A stretch of DNA of 64,000 bases, from contig CM077645.1 of the NCBI GenBank assembly GCA_039707465.1, positions 166,981,503-167,045,502 on the forward strand. The letters run 5' to 3'. The stretch comes from Rhabdophis nuchalis (Eukaryota; Chordata; Lepidosauria; Squamata; Natricidae). The position numbers were made by a program, and so were the translations under genes. The notes under the pieces were generated by a model. It was given only the letters and a program-made list of their open reading frames with translations. It did no database searches and was not told where the DNA came from. This document shows, piece by piece, positions 1 through 11,822 of the stretch. Every line of letters starts with the position of its first letter. Within the stretch, counting starts at the first letter, position 1.

Positions 1-14
1 TGGGCGAATCATCC

Positions 15-2378
15 GTGGTAGCTCGGGAGTTCATGGCTTCCATGACGGCCATGGACCTGGCCCAAGTAATTCAGGGCCCCACCCACGAGGGTGGACATAC
101 GCCGGACCTCATCTTCGTCTCGGGCCAATGGAAAAGTGATCTGGGTACAGGGGATATAGTCATCACACCCTTGTCATGGTCAGACCACTCACTTCTCCGG
201 CTCGACTTTCCGACCGCTGCTCCCCTCCGCGGGGAGGCGGAACCAGAGTCACCAATCTGGTACCGCCCCAGGCGCTTGATGGACCCGGATGGGTTCCAGA
301 CAGCGCTTGGGCCATTTCCTGTATCCCTGACCCGCGCCCCGATGGAGGACCTCACGGCCGCATGGAATAGTGCGGCCGTGGGAGCCTTAGATCGGGTCGC
401 GCCCTTGCGGCCTCTCTCGCGGCGGCGAACCACCCTGGCTCCTTGGTTCACTGAGGAGCTGCGGGTGATGAAACGCCGCAAGAGATGCCTAGAGAGAAGA
501 TGGAGGGCTAGCCGCTCTGAATCTGACCGGACACAGGTAAGAGCCCATTTACGGACTTACATTGTGGCGCTGAGGGTGGCCAAACGTCATCATTGTGCCA
601 CTCTCATAGCATCCGCAGAAAACCGCCCTGCCGCCCTGTTTAGGGTGACCCGCTCCCTCCTTCAACAGAGGGAACGGGAAGCCCCGCTACAGGGTAGAGC
701 AGAGGAATTTGTGATTTTTCTGCAGGAGAAAACCGCCCAGATACAGAGTGAGCTAACCCCCATTCATGGCCCAGTGGGATGCCACGAGAGAGATCTTGTT
801 TGGGAGGAGTTTGACTCCGTTACTTCCGAGGATATGGACAGGCTACGTGGGCGACTGCGAGCCACCACATGTTTATTGGACCCGTGCCCCTCCTGGCTTG
901 TACTGGCATCCTGGGAGGTGACACGAGGCTGGCTCCAAGAGGTTGTCAACGCATCCTTGAGTGAGGGTTCCTTGCCTGCCTCCCTAAAAGAGGCCATGGT
1001 GAGGCCCCTCCTCAAGAAGCCCTCTTTGGACCCAGCTCTTTTGAACAACTACCGTCCAGTCTCCAACCTTCCCTTCTTGGCGAAGGTTGTTGAGAGTGTG
1101 GTGGCACAACAGTTTCCCCGTCACCTGGAGGAAGTTGACTATCTAGATCCGCGCCAGTCCGGCTTTCGGCCCGGGCATAGCACCGAGACGGCATTGGTCG
1201 CGTTGGTAGATGATCTCTGGAGGGCCAGAGATGGGGGATGTTCCTCCATCCTGGTCCTATTAGACCTCTCGGCGGCTTTCGATACCATCGACCATGGTAT
1301 CCTATTGCATCGGCTGGAGGGGTTGGGGGTGGGAGGCACCGTTTTACGGTGGTTCTCCTCCTACCTCTCTGGCCGATCGCAATTTGTGCGGGCAGGAGAG
1401 CAGAGGTCGACCCCGAGACCCCTCACATGCGGGGTACCTCAGGGGTCGGTCCTCTCGCCTCTCCTGTTTAACGCATACATGAAGCCGCTGGGCGAGATCA
1501 TCCGTGGTTTTGGGGTAGAGTACCACCTGTACGCTGATGACACCCAGCTGTACATATCTACCCCAAACCACCCCAACGATGCCGTAGCGGTGATGTGCCA
1601 GTGCCTGGAAGCCGTGCGGATCTGGATGGGAAGTAACGGACTTAGGCTCAACCCGACCAAGACCGAGTGGCTGTGGTTTCCGGCTGCCCGATTCAACCAG
1701 CTCTCTCCAACGCTGGCCATAGGGGGCGAACATCTTGCCCCTGTGGATGGGGCGCGCAACTTGGGTGTCCTCCTGGATACCCGGCTGTCCATGGAAGATC
1801 AAGTGACAGCCGTGGCCAGGAGGGCGTTTTACCAGGTTCGCCTGGTACGCCAGTTGCGCCCCCTATTGGATCGGGACGCCCTTCGCACAGTCACTCATGC
1901 TCTCGTGACATCCCGACTGGATTATTGCAACTCTCTCTACATGGGGCTCCCCTTGAGGTGTACCCGGAGGCTTCAGTTGGTCCAGAATGCAGCCGCGCGA
2001 GCAATTATGGGCACCTCTAGGTTTGCCCATGTAACACCGCTGTTGCGCGAGCTGCACTGGCTACCTGTCGTCTTCCGGGTGCGCTTCAAGGTGTTAATTA
2101 CCATCTTCAAAGCGCTCCATGGCTCGGGACCTAGCTACCTGCGGGATCGGATCCTGCCCCATACATCCTCACGTCCGATTCGCTCCCACAGAGAGGGACT
2201 TCTCCGGGTGCCGTCCACTAGACTTTGTCAGCGGGCGACGCCCAGGGGAAGGGCCTTCTCTGTGGCGGGCCCAGCCCTCTGGAATGACCTTCCCCCCGAT
2301 ATCAGGACAACCACGGACCTCCGCTCCTTCCGCTTAAAATTAAAGACGCACTTTTTTCGTCTGGCCGGCCTTGGGTAG
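15..2378 (+). CDS. L2 ORF2 protein (endonuclease end, reverse transcriptase), partial at 5' side
   Basis: This is the retrotransposon polyprotein that nicks target DNA and copies its own RNA by target-primed reverse transcription. Position 15 is only a GTG codon. The frame is open to the window edge, so the true start lies outside. The aspartates of the active site (YADD) are present and no frameshift is visible. It is not a host gene. A related copy on the minus strand at 36.9-39.1 kb is broken, which makes this one the better preserved of the two. Confidence 0.9.
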   Translation: MVAREFMASMTAMDLAQVIQGPTHEGGHTPDLIFVSGQWKSDLGTGDIVITPLSWSDHSLLRLDFPTAAPLRGEAEPESPIWYRPRRLMDPDGFQTALGPFPVSLTRAPMEDLTAAWNSAAVGALDRVAPLRPLSRRRTTLAPWFTEELRVMKRRKRCLERRWRASRSESDRTQVRAHLRTYIVALRVAKRHHCATLIASAENRPAALFRVTRSLLQQREREAPLQGRAEEFVIFLQEKTAQIQSELTPIHGPVGCHERDLVWEEFDSVTSEDMDRLRGRLRATTCLLDPCPSWLVLASWEVTRGWLQEVVNASLSEGSLPASLKEAMVRPLLKKPSLDPALLNNYRPVSNLPFLAKVVESVVAQQFPRHLEEVDYLDPRQSGFRPGHSTETALVALVDDLWRARDGGCSSILVLLDLSAAFDTIDHGILLHRLEGLGVGGTVLRWFSSYLSGRSQFVRAGEQRSTPRPLTCGVPQGSVLSPLLFNAYMKPLGEIIRGFGVEYHLYADDTQLYISTPNHPNDAVAVMCQCLEAVRIWMGSNGLRLNPTKTEWLWFPAARFNQLSPTLAIGGEHLAPVDGARNLGVLLDTRLSMEDQVTAVARRAFYQVRLVRQLRPLLDRDALRTVTHALVTSRLDYCNSLYMGLPLRCTRRLQLVQNAAARAIMGTSRFAHVTPLLRELHWLPVVFRVRFKVLITIFKALHGSGPSYLRDRILPHTSSRPIRSHREGLLRVPSTRLCQRATPRGRAFSVAGPALWNDLPPDIRTTTDLRSFRLKLKTHFFRLAGLG

Positions 2379-2561
2379 TCTCTTTTTAGGTTAGGGTTTT
2401 TTAGGGGTAATTTTTAGTTTAGTTTATGGGTTTTAGCGCAGGATCTATTTAATCTATTTTTAACTCTGTATTTTGTATTTGCTTGTGCTTTATTTGTATT
2501 TTTAATTGCCTGTGCCCCGCCTCGAGTCCCCTTGGGGAGAGAGAGCGGGATATAAATTAAA

Positions 2562-2602
<41 letters not shown>
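2562..2602 (+). repeat. (ATT)n microsatellite, L2 3' tail
   Basis: About 13 ATT units directly follow the L2 3' UTR. Similar tails follow the L2 pieces at 35.4 kb and the LINE tail at 12.97 kb. Confidence 0.9.
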
Positions 2603-3940
2603 CTACTTGCAACATTAAATATGGATCTGTATACAGAGCTGGAGGCGGGATGCAAGGGTATAAATATCATATTATTGTACACCACATTATAGACCCCCTC
2701 TCCAATGAAGTTATACTCTTTTGCAGTAGACTCTGTCACTATGTAATTAGCAAAATGACTGGTTGATTTTACTTCTCCTAAGAGGTTACTGTTTGCTGGA
2801 CAGTTTAAACTGAAGGAAAACTAAAATAAGAAATGTTGTGATCATTCATACTTGGGAGAATGCAAATATTAGGGTGCCAGTAAAAAAAACTGATATAGGA
2901 AGAAAACACAAAAACATACAGTAGATAATGTATTATCCAATGATTGTTCAGGTATTTATTTGTGGCACAGAATTTCTAAGTGATCCTTATTTTTCCTTTT
3001 TAAAGGCATAATTTCATGATGAATGTAAAGAGCTCAGTTTTCAAAGCAATTGAAACTTGAAATATCAAGGTTCAAGTCCATTTCCAACCACAAAAACTCA
3101 TTGGATGATACTGAACTGAGAGCTTATTTTACAGAATTGTCATTAGGAAAACAGAAGTTCACCATCCTATCTCCTAGAAGAAAGTGGTTAATACTAACAC
3201 TCAAGGATTGATAAGACTACACAGTATTATTATTCATTCCAGTAAATTCAGTTCTATTAGTTAAATTAATATTTATTAAATTATTTTAATAAATGTGTGT
3301 CAGTGAATAATCTGAAACTTCATGAAGGGGTCAATGAGGTGAAAAGCTCGAGATCCCTCTTTATAGATCTACAGAGAGAAAACATAAGTTAACCCTTCAA
3401 ATAATATTGTGTACAGATGAATTTAAATATGCTGGGTTCATTTTCTGTAATTTACTTTGTGTAGCTGCATTTCCTAAGTTTCAATTATCCAATAAAAATG
3501 AGTATCCTACCAAACCATGACAACACCAAAATGATAAAATATATGTCTGCACCCAAGTTTATTACAGAGCAAAAGTGCTTCTTTTCTCATGATATGCGGA
3601 TCACCAGATTCTTTTACATCTTATACTAAAAGAACATGTAGAGGGCAGATTTCTGCACTTACTCAAGAGTAACTGAAACCCAGTGAACTTGATGGATTTG
3701 CACCCAATTCAGCAAATTTCAATTGCCACAAAGTGCAACCATGTACTTCTTTTCTCCAACCTGATCCCCCTTCACATACAATTCTCTGAAAAAAACGAGC
3801 TCAGGGCATTTGAAGGGATCCATGCTGGGGAAGGCTGGTGCACGGGTAGGTTCCCAAGATCTGCACGCGGCTGCAGCTCAGGTTAAGCAAGAAGTCTGGA
3901 CGTAAATCTTACAAGAGACAGAAGGAACAAATTGCACGGG
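2603..3940. other. AT-rich sequence, no feature recognised
   Basis: AT-rich DNA between the L2 copy and the IMPA2 CpG island. Given the orientation it is IMPA2 intron 1. I saw no exon-like block, RNA gene or clear repeat. Confidence 0.5.
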
Positions 3941-3944
3941 GGGC

Positions 3945-4760
3945 GGGGGGGGGAAGCCTCCTTCATTTACCGATGCCCCAAAAAGGAGATTGGGGGAGGG
4001 GGAGAGAGCAAATAAAGTTTTCCGCCTCGGATTTGCTTGCTCCCCGCTAGGCTCCACGTGTGGCCTGATCCCGAAGCCCCTTATGCGACAGCCACCCTTG
4101 CCTCCTCCCCCCACCCCAACTGAAGCAGCTCCCGCTCACCTGTCCCGCCTGCAGCGCGAGCTGCACCGCCACCTCCAGGCACTCTTCCCAGGGGTCGTCT
4201 CCGCCGACGGCCGCTTTGCCTAATCCTCGCTGCCCGCTGGGGTTCATGATCACCGCCGCTCCTCCTCCTCCGCGCCTAGGATCCTCGCCGCCTCCTCCTC
4301 CTCCTCCCGCGTCTGCGAGAATATCCGCGGAAATAGGAAAAGGGGAGGGGGCTGCCGGTGCGGCAAGTCCTTGAACTTTCTCCGGCGCTGGAGGGGGCTT
4401 CCTTCGCTCGGGCTAAGGAGGGGTGGTGGTGTTTACTTCACAGCCCCGCGGGGCGCCTCCTCCCCACTTGCCGAAGCCTTCCCCCCCACAGCCGCTCTTC
4501 CTGCGCTGCCGCCGCCACCACTAGCCCTGGCTGCCCTCGCTTTCCCTCAGCCCCCTCGGTCACCGGTACAGAGGAAGGCGGGAGAAGCTCCACTGACATA
4601 GAGCCCGCCTTCCTCAGCCGACTGGCCATGCTTGCCGCCCGTCTCGAGGAGGAACCGCCTCTCTCCGCGCCCAGCGCTCTTGCTGACACCTAATTTTAGG
4701 ACATTGCGCTCAGGCTGGTTCCTCACGTAGCTGGCGAATCATAGGCGCGAGTGGGCGTTT
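3945..4760. promoter_or_regulatory. IMPA2: CpG island with IMPA2 promoter and first exon
   Basis: A sharp rise in G+C and CpG covers the IMPA2 first coding exon and the DNA 5' of it on the minus strand, and falls off again near 4.75 kb. The transcription start is inferred to lie to the right of the start codon at 4247. Homopolymer C runs near 4.81-4.85 kb mark the outer edge. No TATA box stands out, which fits a housekeeping-type CpG promoter. Confidence 0.7.
4140..4247 (-). CDS. IMPA2: IMPA2 exon 1: inositol monophosphatase 2, N-terminus
   Basis: This exon encodes the first 36 residues of inositol monophosphatase 2, a cytosolic Mg-dependent, lithium-sensitive enzyme that frees myo-inositol from its monophosphates. 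It reads MNPSG, a short variable part, then PWEECLEVAVQLALQAGQ, which closely matches the N-terminal helix I know from vertebrate IMPA2. The reading ends in phase 0 at a good donor (CAG, then GTGAGC on the minus strand at 4139-4134). I chose ATG at 4247-4245 because its MxPSG start fits the family; the frame extends two codons further back only to a GTG. The catalytic domain lies in later exons to the left, outside the window. The gene order with MPPE1 and GNAL supports IMPA2 over IMPA1. Confidence 0.85.
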
Positions 4761-6215
4761 CTAGGGCCATAGGATGTGATTCACAGGAAGTTCCCTGCTT
4801 CTTCTCCCCCCTCCCCCCCCCCCACATATTCAGGTCGCCCCCCCCCCCCTTTAAAAAAAAATTTGAATCCCGTCTTTCTTTAGCTTTGGTGCTGCTTTGC
4901 TGTCTTTTTTTTTTTTTTGCAAGACATCTTCGGATGCTGGCAATGCAGTTCTTGAAAATTCGCCTTTTGCCCGATTTTCAGGTTAAGCTGGAGTTCCTGT
5001 CGTCAAAGGCAGTTCGTTTCATTTTTTTTTATGATTGCAGAAATTAATAGCCGCCCTTTTAAATACAAATTCCCCGCCTCAGGAAACTGCGGAAGGCCAA
5101 CTGACAGCCCAAAAACGAGTTCGGGTCTTCCAAAGCTAGTCCTTCCGAGGCTTTTTGCTAAAATGATTTAAATTATGATGGGATTGAAATACCGCTGAGG
5201 GACAAGATAATATTTCTCTCTCGATGAAACCATTCACCTTATTTTTTATCAGGATGTTCTTTCTAAAAAAGAACTAAGAAAGCTCCTCTCCTGCCATTCT
5301 GTGATTGGATCTGATCCTAGGACATTTATCCAGCGCCCACATGGCAAGCTAGTCTTTTACCATCTTAAATTAATTTTAAATTAATTGAAATTAATGGTAA
5401 CAAGTAAACGGTAACGTCAATGTTAGTTGGACTATTGATTTATTTCTTTTTCATATATTAAACGAATTTATTACAAATAGTGACCATGCAGAAGAAGTGT
5501 GGAGTTGGAGGAAGTAAATCCATCCCTCCTTTGTAAAGACAAAACAAATTTCTTGGAAGTGGTCCTGTTGGATAATCTAATACTGGGCACTAGTCTGTTT
5601 GCTACAGTTTATGTACCAACTAGAATTGTTCACCTGTTTATAAAATAAGCTAAAACGTTTTCCTAGTTCTTGTTAAGTCCACCTGGCCATCTCTTGGGTT
5701 TACAATACCCAAGTTTGGGTGTTTTCTTGGTAGTTTTCTTTACTAGGCTAGGTAACATCATCAGCATTAACCTACTCTAATAACAATATTCAGCCACTCA
5801 ATTCTGAGCTACTGTATGTTCCCTCTTCTATTGGAACATCAGAGCATTCAATTTAATTTACACTATTTTAAGTAGACCAGGATTGCAGATGAATAGGTGT
5901 TGGCCGGTGACAATCCTATAATGTGACAGAGTGAGGGGGATTAACTATGCCAATTTCAGGCTGACAAGATTAAAAGAGCAATAGGGGAAAGGGGGAAAGG
6001 AAAGGGAGAAAGCATCACTAAACAGTGCATTTTTATTCATGCTTTATCAATAGTTTTTTTTTTCTTATTCTGATTTTGTATCCATTTCATATTTAAAATT
6101 TCCAATCTGGGGCATTTTGAGATTACAAGAACTAAAACTGCTTTTGAACTTGTAATTTTTCTAGTGGAAGTTTCACCAGGACTTGACTTACATCTACACT
6201 CCACTCTAGGAACCT
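4761..6215. other. Intergenic, AT-rich, nothing recognised
   Basis: DNA upstream of IMPA2. Homopolymer C and A/T runs lie near 4.81-4.91 kb; beyond that it is AT-rich with no coding signal or repeat that I can name. Confidence 0.45.
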
Positions 6216-6221
6216 GGATAA

Positions 6222-6340
6222 TTTTTCCTGAGCCACCAGTATTTTCAAGTTACCTTTTGGAAAAAGCATGTTTGGGACAACTGTGACCTGGATGGTTGAG
6301 AGTCTCTATAGATGACAGAGTATAATGTTGCTCTTGGAAT
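6222..6340 (-). mobile_element. Penelope-like terminal fragment (degenerate)
   Basis: It contains the motif order AAAAAGCAT, TTTGGGACAAC, GACCTGGATGGTTGAGA. Read on the minus strand this is the same terminal sequence seen at 26.2, 27.0/27.5 and 63.46 kb (ATTCTCAATCATCCAGG, then CATGGTTGTCCCAAAGG). It is diverged and has no coding part. Confidence 0.5.
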
Positions 6341-7145
6341 CCCGTGCTGAAAGTTGCACTGAGAATTACAGGATTTTTATCAAACATTTATAAATGTTAA
6401 GTAAGGTTTTAAAAAAATATTCTAAATATTGTATACAAAATAGGAATGTGAATTATAGACAAAGCTGTATATTCATTTCACCTTTTGCTGTACTTTTGTT
6501 TATTTCAGAGTGAATTTTGTTTTTTTAAATGCTAGGCAGAGCCTTTTATAACTTCTTATGCTCCTGGTGACCACATGGACACATCTCTGAAGTATTAGAT
6601 ATGTTCACCATCTTGCGTTAACTTATAAAAGTAATAAAGACAGAATAAAAATGTAGTAAATACATAATAAGGGGTTTGTGCCTCATTTCTTCCAATATGC
6701 TTTCTGACTTCCCAGTCCAGCCTATAGCTCTGGAATTTCCTGATCATTTCTTATTCAAATCTACCTGGTCTGACCCTAATTTCTTCAAATATGCCAAGCT
6801 GTGCTATATGCTATGACTTGCTCATATCTTTCATAGAGTTCAGTAATTTGATTTCTCAATGACAGCATACATATTTAAATAACCTTAGCTGGGTACTTCC
6901 AAGTAGGAAGCTCTTCCAAGTGGGGCTTTTATCATGCAATCATTCTGTCTCACTTCCAGAATTTTTCACTTCCCGTGCTGTACAGGACTATAATCATGTG
7001 TAACCCTCTTTTGTTTTCCCACTGCAAAAATTCTATACAATGAACATGTATTCTATTCCTTCTAGGTTATTTTCAATTATTGCATATCTTTGCTACTGAA
7101 AGACTTTGATTTGCATACTTCTGATTTTTAAAGGGATTGTACTCT

Positions 7146-7375
7146 GACTTAATGAGAACCAGTTTGGTGTAGTGGTTAAGGCATCAGGCTAGCAACTGGG
7201 AGACACTAAATTCTAGTTCTGCCTTAGACACAAAGCCGGATTGATTGATGAGCCAATCACTTTCTATCAACACTAGGAAGGAGGCAAAGGCAACCATTTC
7301 TGAAAAATCTTGTCAAGAAAATTGAAAGGATTTGTCTAGGAAGTCTCTGAGAATTGGACACGATTTAACAGAAGG
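7146..7375 (+). mobile_element. tRNA-derived SINE
   Basis: The head resembles a tRNA gene with a pol III A box (TGGTGTAGTGGTTAAGGC) and a B-box-like block (TTCTAGTTCTGCC). The body ends in a TTGGACACGATTTAACAG-type tail. Related heads occur at 51.47 and 59.98 kb. It is a retroposed SINE, not a working tRNA: the acceptor and anticodon stems do not pair convincingly. Confidence 0.7.
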
Positions 7376-7449
7376 GAAAAAACCTGCTGGGTTAATACTA
7401 AGGTTTCTAGAGACAGATCATGCTCCATGCAAAACATTTTTGAAATCTT

Positions 7450-7570
7450 CCAAATAGGTCTTTGAGTGCAATTCAAGGTGCTAGTTATCATCTATAAACT
7501 CCCACGGGGCATAGGGCCAGGTTATTTGCAGGACTGACTGCTCCTTGGGGGTATATGCCTATCTCATATG
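7450..7570 (+). mobile_element. L2 fragment, C-terminal ORF2 piece
   Basis: One frame gives FKVLVIIYKL-RGIGPGYLQD, matching the [21 protein letters not shown] block of the L2 copy at 37 kb. It is short and decayed. Confidence 0.6.
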
Positions 7571-7984
7571 TTCTAGTAAGTAGGGCACACTCTGGATTTC
7601 TTTATTAAAAGAATTCCATTATTATTAACTCAGGAAGTAGCCTGAATTATAGAAGTTTTCAATTCTGTCCACCATTTTATTATTTAATGAGTTGTAATGA
7701 ATAGTATGTGTTAATTATGATCTGGGGATGGATTTTTTAGTATCCTTCCTAGGCTCAAATAATTACAATCAGGCAGCCATATAAATGCTAAATAGATAAG
7801 ATTCCTGAGAGTTTGGAGAAATTACAAAGCTCTTAAATTCCATCAATCCATTGTGGGTGAAATGAAATGGAGAAAATGGGACAAAAGTGAATTTTCTCAA
7901 GAGTGGCTGTCGACAAAAAAATCCCAAGAGTCACAGCATAATTTTGTAAGAATTGCAAAACTATACCAGAAATTTCCAAGCTGT

Positions 7985-8065
7985 TCATCAGTCATACTTT
8001 TTTTCCCTAGAAAGATGTTTCACTTCATCCAAAAAGCTTCATTGGTTTTGGCAGGATGGCGAGGA
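7985..8065 (+). mobile_element. Possible Penelope-like fragment
   Basis: The block GATGTTTCACTTCATCC, AAAAGCTTC resembles the GTTTCGCTTCTCATCC, AAGAAGCTTC stretch at 63.55 kb. It is short, so confidence is low. Confidence 0.35.
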
Positions 8066-8069
8066 CAAT

Positions 8070-11000
8070 GGAAGGATTAATTCTAACAGACTAGGGTGGG
8101 GTTGGGTTGGAACGATGCAATCATCTGGTCATTAGTACTCTCTCTGAGAGTGATCAGACCATACCAGATGACTGCAAATAAATATAATCCTCCCTTCATC
8201 CCCCACCATCCTGCTAGAACTAATGGCGCTTCTTGGATGAGAAGCAAAATATCTTCTTGGGGGGGGAGGCATCATCTAGTTGCTTTGAAGTAACATTGAG
8301 ACTAAGGGGCAATTATTGTTTCAGACTATCACATTGCATGGATGGCTTGGTTCATTATGTAAGTGAAACAAGTATCAAATGTGTGTGTTATTTAGCCACT
8401 CAAAGTCCTTTTGTACATTGGTAGAACTCAAAATACATAGCTGGTTTAAAGTGGCTCTTGGAGCCCAAAATAGTACTCTCCTCCCCAAACAAATCAATAT
8501 GCCAAAGTCACCTGGTGATAAACAAGGTATGGAGCACTGGAGGGTCCACATAGTTTGTTTTTCTTCATACTTTATTTCTCTTTCAAAGGAAAGAAAGAAA
8601 ACTGCAATCCATGAAAGTTTTTGCCATAATTTATGTAATAAACTTTATAGTACCATAATGTTTTTGTTGTTGCAGCCGACTAAGATTCCCTCCCCCACTT
8701 TCTGGATAGTTTAGGAATTTGATAATTGCACTGTAAATTGCAATAACAGGAGATTTCATATAGTGACTTGCTAAAAAAACACAGCTGAAGAATAAGATAT
8801 GGATCAAATACTGTAAGAAAAACAGTTCCTTTCTCTGATAACTATCTTTTGACATCAAAAGGAGATATATATCTGAATGTAAGACACAATTGACAATCTT
8901 AATATAGAAACAGTTACAGTGCACAATAGTTTCTTTGTTTCAGACAGAACATTTGCAGTAAACATCAGTATTCTGTATTTTGCCTGGAGGAAAAAAAGAA
9001 GGCAATGAGTGTATGTATTCAAAGTAAAGCATGTACTAGCTTCTCTGTAATTTTTACAACTGGTGTTTATATTAAGAGTAACTTGGCATGCAAAGTATTT
9101 CAGCACTCCTACCAAAGTTTTCCAAAGTCAGATCACTTAAAAAAATGCTTAATCACAATTGCAGTATGAAACGTAGGATGCAGGATTTGCTGCTACTCTT
9201 TTATTGTGAAGAAGAAGAAAAATCAAATACAAACAATGAAAGACATTTAGATAGTGCTAATATAAATGTTAGTGTGAACGACTGAAGGCCTTGAATCTAA
9301 TGTATAAGCCTTTCTTGCTCCAGTCCACAGTATCTCTTTTTGAGATTTATACATTTTGGAATTCTCATTGCTCTCCTGTATACGTAAAGTCTATAGATAA
9401 ATTTCAAGATCCATTAGGTTTTGTAGTTTGACTAGCATGAGGTTGTTTTTTCTGTTTTGAACTAGAATGAAGATCCTATCCATAAACTTTTTTTAAAAAA
9501 ATGTTTGTATTTCTCTCCAGCATTATACCGAACCTAGAATGTAAGCAAATAAAAACTGCATGCTGTTAGCTAGCACAATTTTAGTTTAATCACAACTTTG
9601 AGCAGCAAATATTCAGAGTATTTACATGGTCCCCTTGCTAATAGCAACACAACAATCCTAAGCAGGCCACTTATTCCTTTTCAAAACTAACCCTTTCTCC
9701 CAAATACTGGGTTAACAATGTTCTTCAGTTTGCCATATAGGCCAGCTGCAAATATGCTTTCATTAAATTGTTTTGTATGAACAGGACTAATTTTCATGAG
9801 TTACAGTGTTGCTGCTAAGAATGCAGCAGAAAGATAAGATATAAATAAAATCAGTCTATGACCCAATTCAGTAAAATATACAAGAGGTCTCCATATTTGT
9901 AGTAAGTGACTATTGTAAAGAGCGTCCTCTCTAAAAAAAAAAACCCTAGTGGCATAGCTACATAATTTCACTGGCAAATGATTTTAAAAAAGAATTATGC
10001 AATACTGGGACTGTTTTGATTGCTAATTGCCAAGGAATCTCATGAATTAAGTAGTTCTTCCTTCAACTGGCCAATGAAGCAGCCAGTACCCTATTACCAT
10101 ACCCCTTTGTTTTTATGAAAAAGTGGAAAAATCTTGCCCCTAAAGCAGGTGATTGGCACAATTTACCCTCAGGTACTTTTAATTCAAGAAGGTGGAGGGA
10201 ATTCACCGGGCTAGGACAAAGTGATTTTGTCTGCAACCCTACAGCAGCAATGAAAATGCTTCAGTGCTATGTTTACAGTGTTTTCTCTGGAAGAGCCATT
10301 GAAATGAATTTAATTAAGTCAACTAAGAAGATTCCCTCAAGACCAACTGTGTTGAAAATTGGGCATAATGCCAATCCAGATCAGCAGCCTCTGCATGGAA
10401 AGGGTTTAAAAAGGACTAAAATGATTCTATAAATTCTTCTGTCTTTGAACAAAGAAACAGATTTCAGTCTTTGCTGCCATCTAGTGATCATCTGGTTTTT
10501 GGCAGCCCTGACTGGTATCTGTCTTGAAAGATAGCTTATATCTGACCCTCTTTAAATTCAGAAAAGGGTCAAATAATATTCTATATAGAGTAAGACTTCT
10601 CGTGATACGTGACATTAGAGTTGGAAACCTTCCAACAAGCCAGCTTTCGGAGGTACCAGAAGATGTGATCAGGACATTGAGAGTATGGATAGGAACATTC
10701 ACAGACTGTTTAGTTTTGTGCAATCACAAAACGTATGCCATGATAAATGCTGCCAGTTCCAAAATGTAAATAGTATAGGTCAAAGGTAAAGAATTGCATA
10801 TTCTTTTGCAGCTAAATCTTACTTTAAACAAGTTGATAAGAACATAATTATTCAAGATGTTACAGCTTAGCTTCTGATAGAATAAAACATTTTCTTATCT
10901 CTCCCTTGACTGATTCCATCTTTTCAGAGCTTAACCAAGCAGTTCCTGGGAATTACAAATGTATCTGCTCCGAAACCCAGTTTTTTTTAAAATGACAGCT

Positions 11001-11230
11001 GAAGTGATGGCATTCATTATTTTTTATGGAATTGTGCTGCTTAACCAAAATCAACGTTAGGTTTTTTACAATTTTCTAGGCAAGCTTATTTTTAAATATA
11101 AAATTGAGTATTGCAGCATGCAAATAGTACATAAAATGTACACATACACGTTCCATAAAGGTTACCATCACACGACTTCAGCTATCTTTGAGTAGAAAAA
11201 CGTAATTTGGAATCTGACTCTTTAAGCACA
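8070..11230. other. Intergenic, AT-rich, nothing recognised
   Basis: The short open frames here have no splice-site support or family signature. A block near 10.46-10.50 kb (GCCATCTAGTGATCATCTGG, TTTTGGCAGCCCTG) looks like the edge of an old dispersed repeat, but I cannot name it. Confidence 0.4.
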
Positions 11231-11289
11231 TGTTTCTTACACCACTCATTTAACCCGGAGGGGAGGAGCTGCAACCGATTCGGGATCCC

Positions 11290-11303
11290 GTCACCATGGG
11301 AAC
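11290..11303 (+). promoter_or_regulatory. X-box (RFX-family binding site)
   Basis: GTCACC-AT-GGGAAC fits the X-box consensus RYYNYY, 1-3 spacer bases, RRNRAC at every position and is close to the ideal site GTTGCCATGGCAAC. RFX factors use it to switch on ciliary genes. It lies 442 bp before the start codon of a gene whose product resembles the C-terminus of the ciliary protein CEP290. Binding is inferred. Confidence 0.6.
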
Positions 11304-11744
11304 CATGGAGCGGAAGTCCTGGAAAGGGACCAGATCCTATAGTCGCGTTATTATGGCGTCACTAAATTCTTTCCGTAAACAAACGTGGGTTTACTTTCCC
11401 ACCCAACCAAAGCGCGCGCTCGTGCGTGGGAACCGCCTGCGAGGAGGGCGAGAGCTTCCTCATTCGGATACGCTTAAAGCCGTTTTAACCCGTGTGGTGA
11501 ATCTTTCCCTGCTTCCGGTTAACAACCCCCTTCCCCCCCGTTTCGAAAAAGATACACTCGAGCTAGTGAATTCAGAACAGGCGGGGTAGCGGACGCCACG
11601 CTTGCGGGGGCTTTTTGACCGTTGCCTGGGTATTTTATCGGACCGCTGGGAAACCCCGCGGCTGACCCCGAGACGATCCCGCCCGCTCTGCTTTGTTGGG
11701 CGCGTCTCTTTCTGGAGGGGGCGCTGCCTTGACTCTGCTCCCGC

Positions 11745-11822
11745 ATGTTTGGCCACTTGCCGGTGTGGGAGGCCGTGGCAGGGAAGCGGATGGCACTGCC
11801 CTCGGTTCATAGATGCGTCCAA
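11745..11822 (+). CDS. CEP290-like gene, coding exon 1
   Basis: ATG at 11745 opens 26 codons (MFGHLPVWEAVAG and on) that end exactly in phase 0 at a strong donor, GTGAGT. An in-frame TGA lies 15 nt upstream of the ATG, so no longer N-terminus is possible in this exon. Exon 2 also starts in phase 0, which is why I link the two despite a 2-kb intron. The exon is short and low in coding signal, so it is the least certain of the seven. Confidence 0.6.

Larger units (their letters stand above)
1..2602 (+). mobile_element. L2-clade LINE, 5' part outside the window, large open ORF2
   Basis: The left edge is inside an L2-clade non-LTR retrotransposon. One frame stays open from the first bases to the stop at 2376-2378, giving at least 787 codons and continuing left of the window. 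The start contains the last part of an apurinic-type endonuclease (SDHSLL at residues 56-61 of the visible frame). The reverse transcriptase follows, with NNYRPVSNLP near residue 344, [27 protein letters not shown] and the catalytic YADD at residues 506-509. The C-terminal part ends in the usual L2 block (ALWNDLPPDIR). The 3' UTR runs to an ATT microsatellite at 2562-2602, the priming tail. The lack of internal stops suggests a young copy. The wording of the RT motifs favours L2 over CR1. Confidence 0.92.

Noticed and set aside
7150..7230. A tRNA gene
   Set aside because: A and B boxes are present, but the cloverleaf does not close and the body continues as a SINE.
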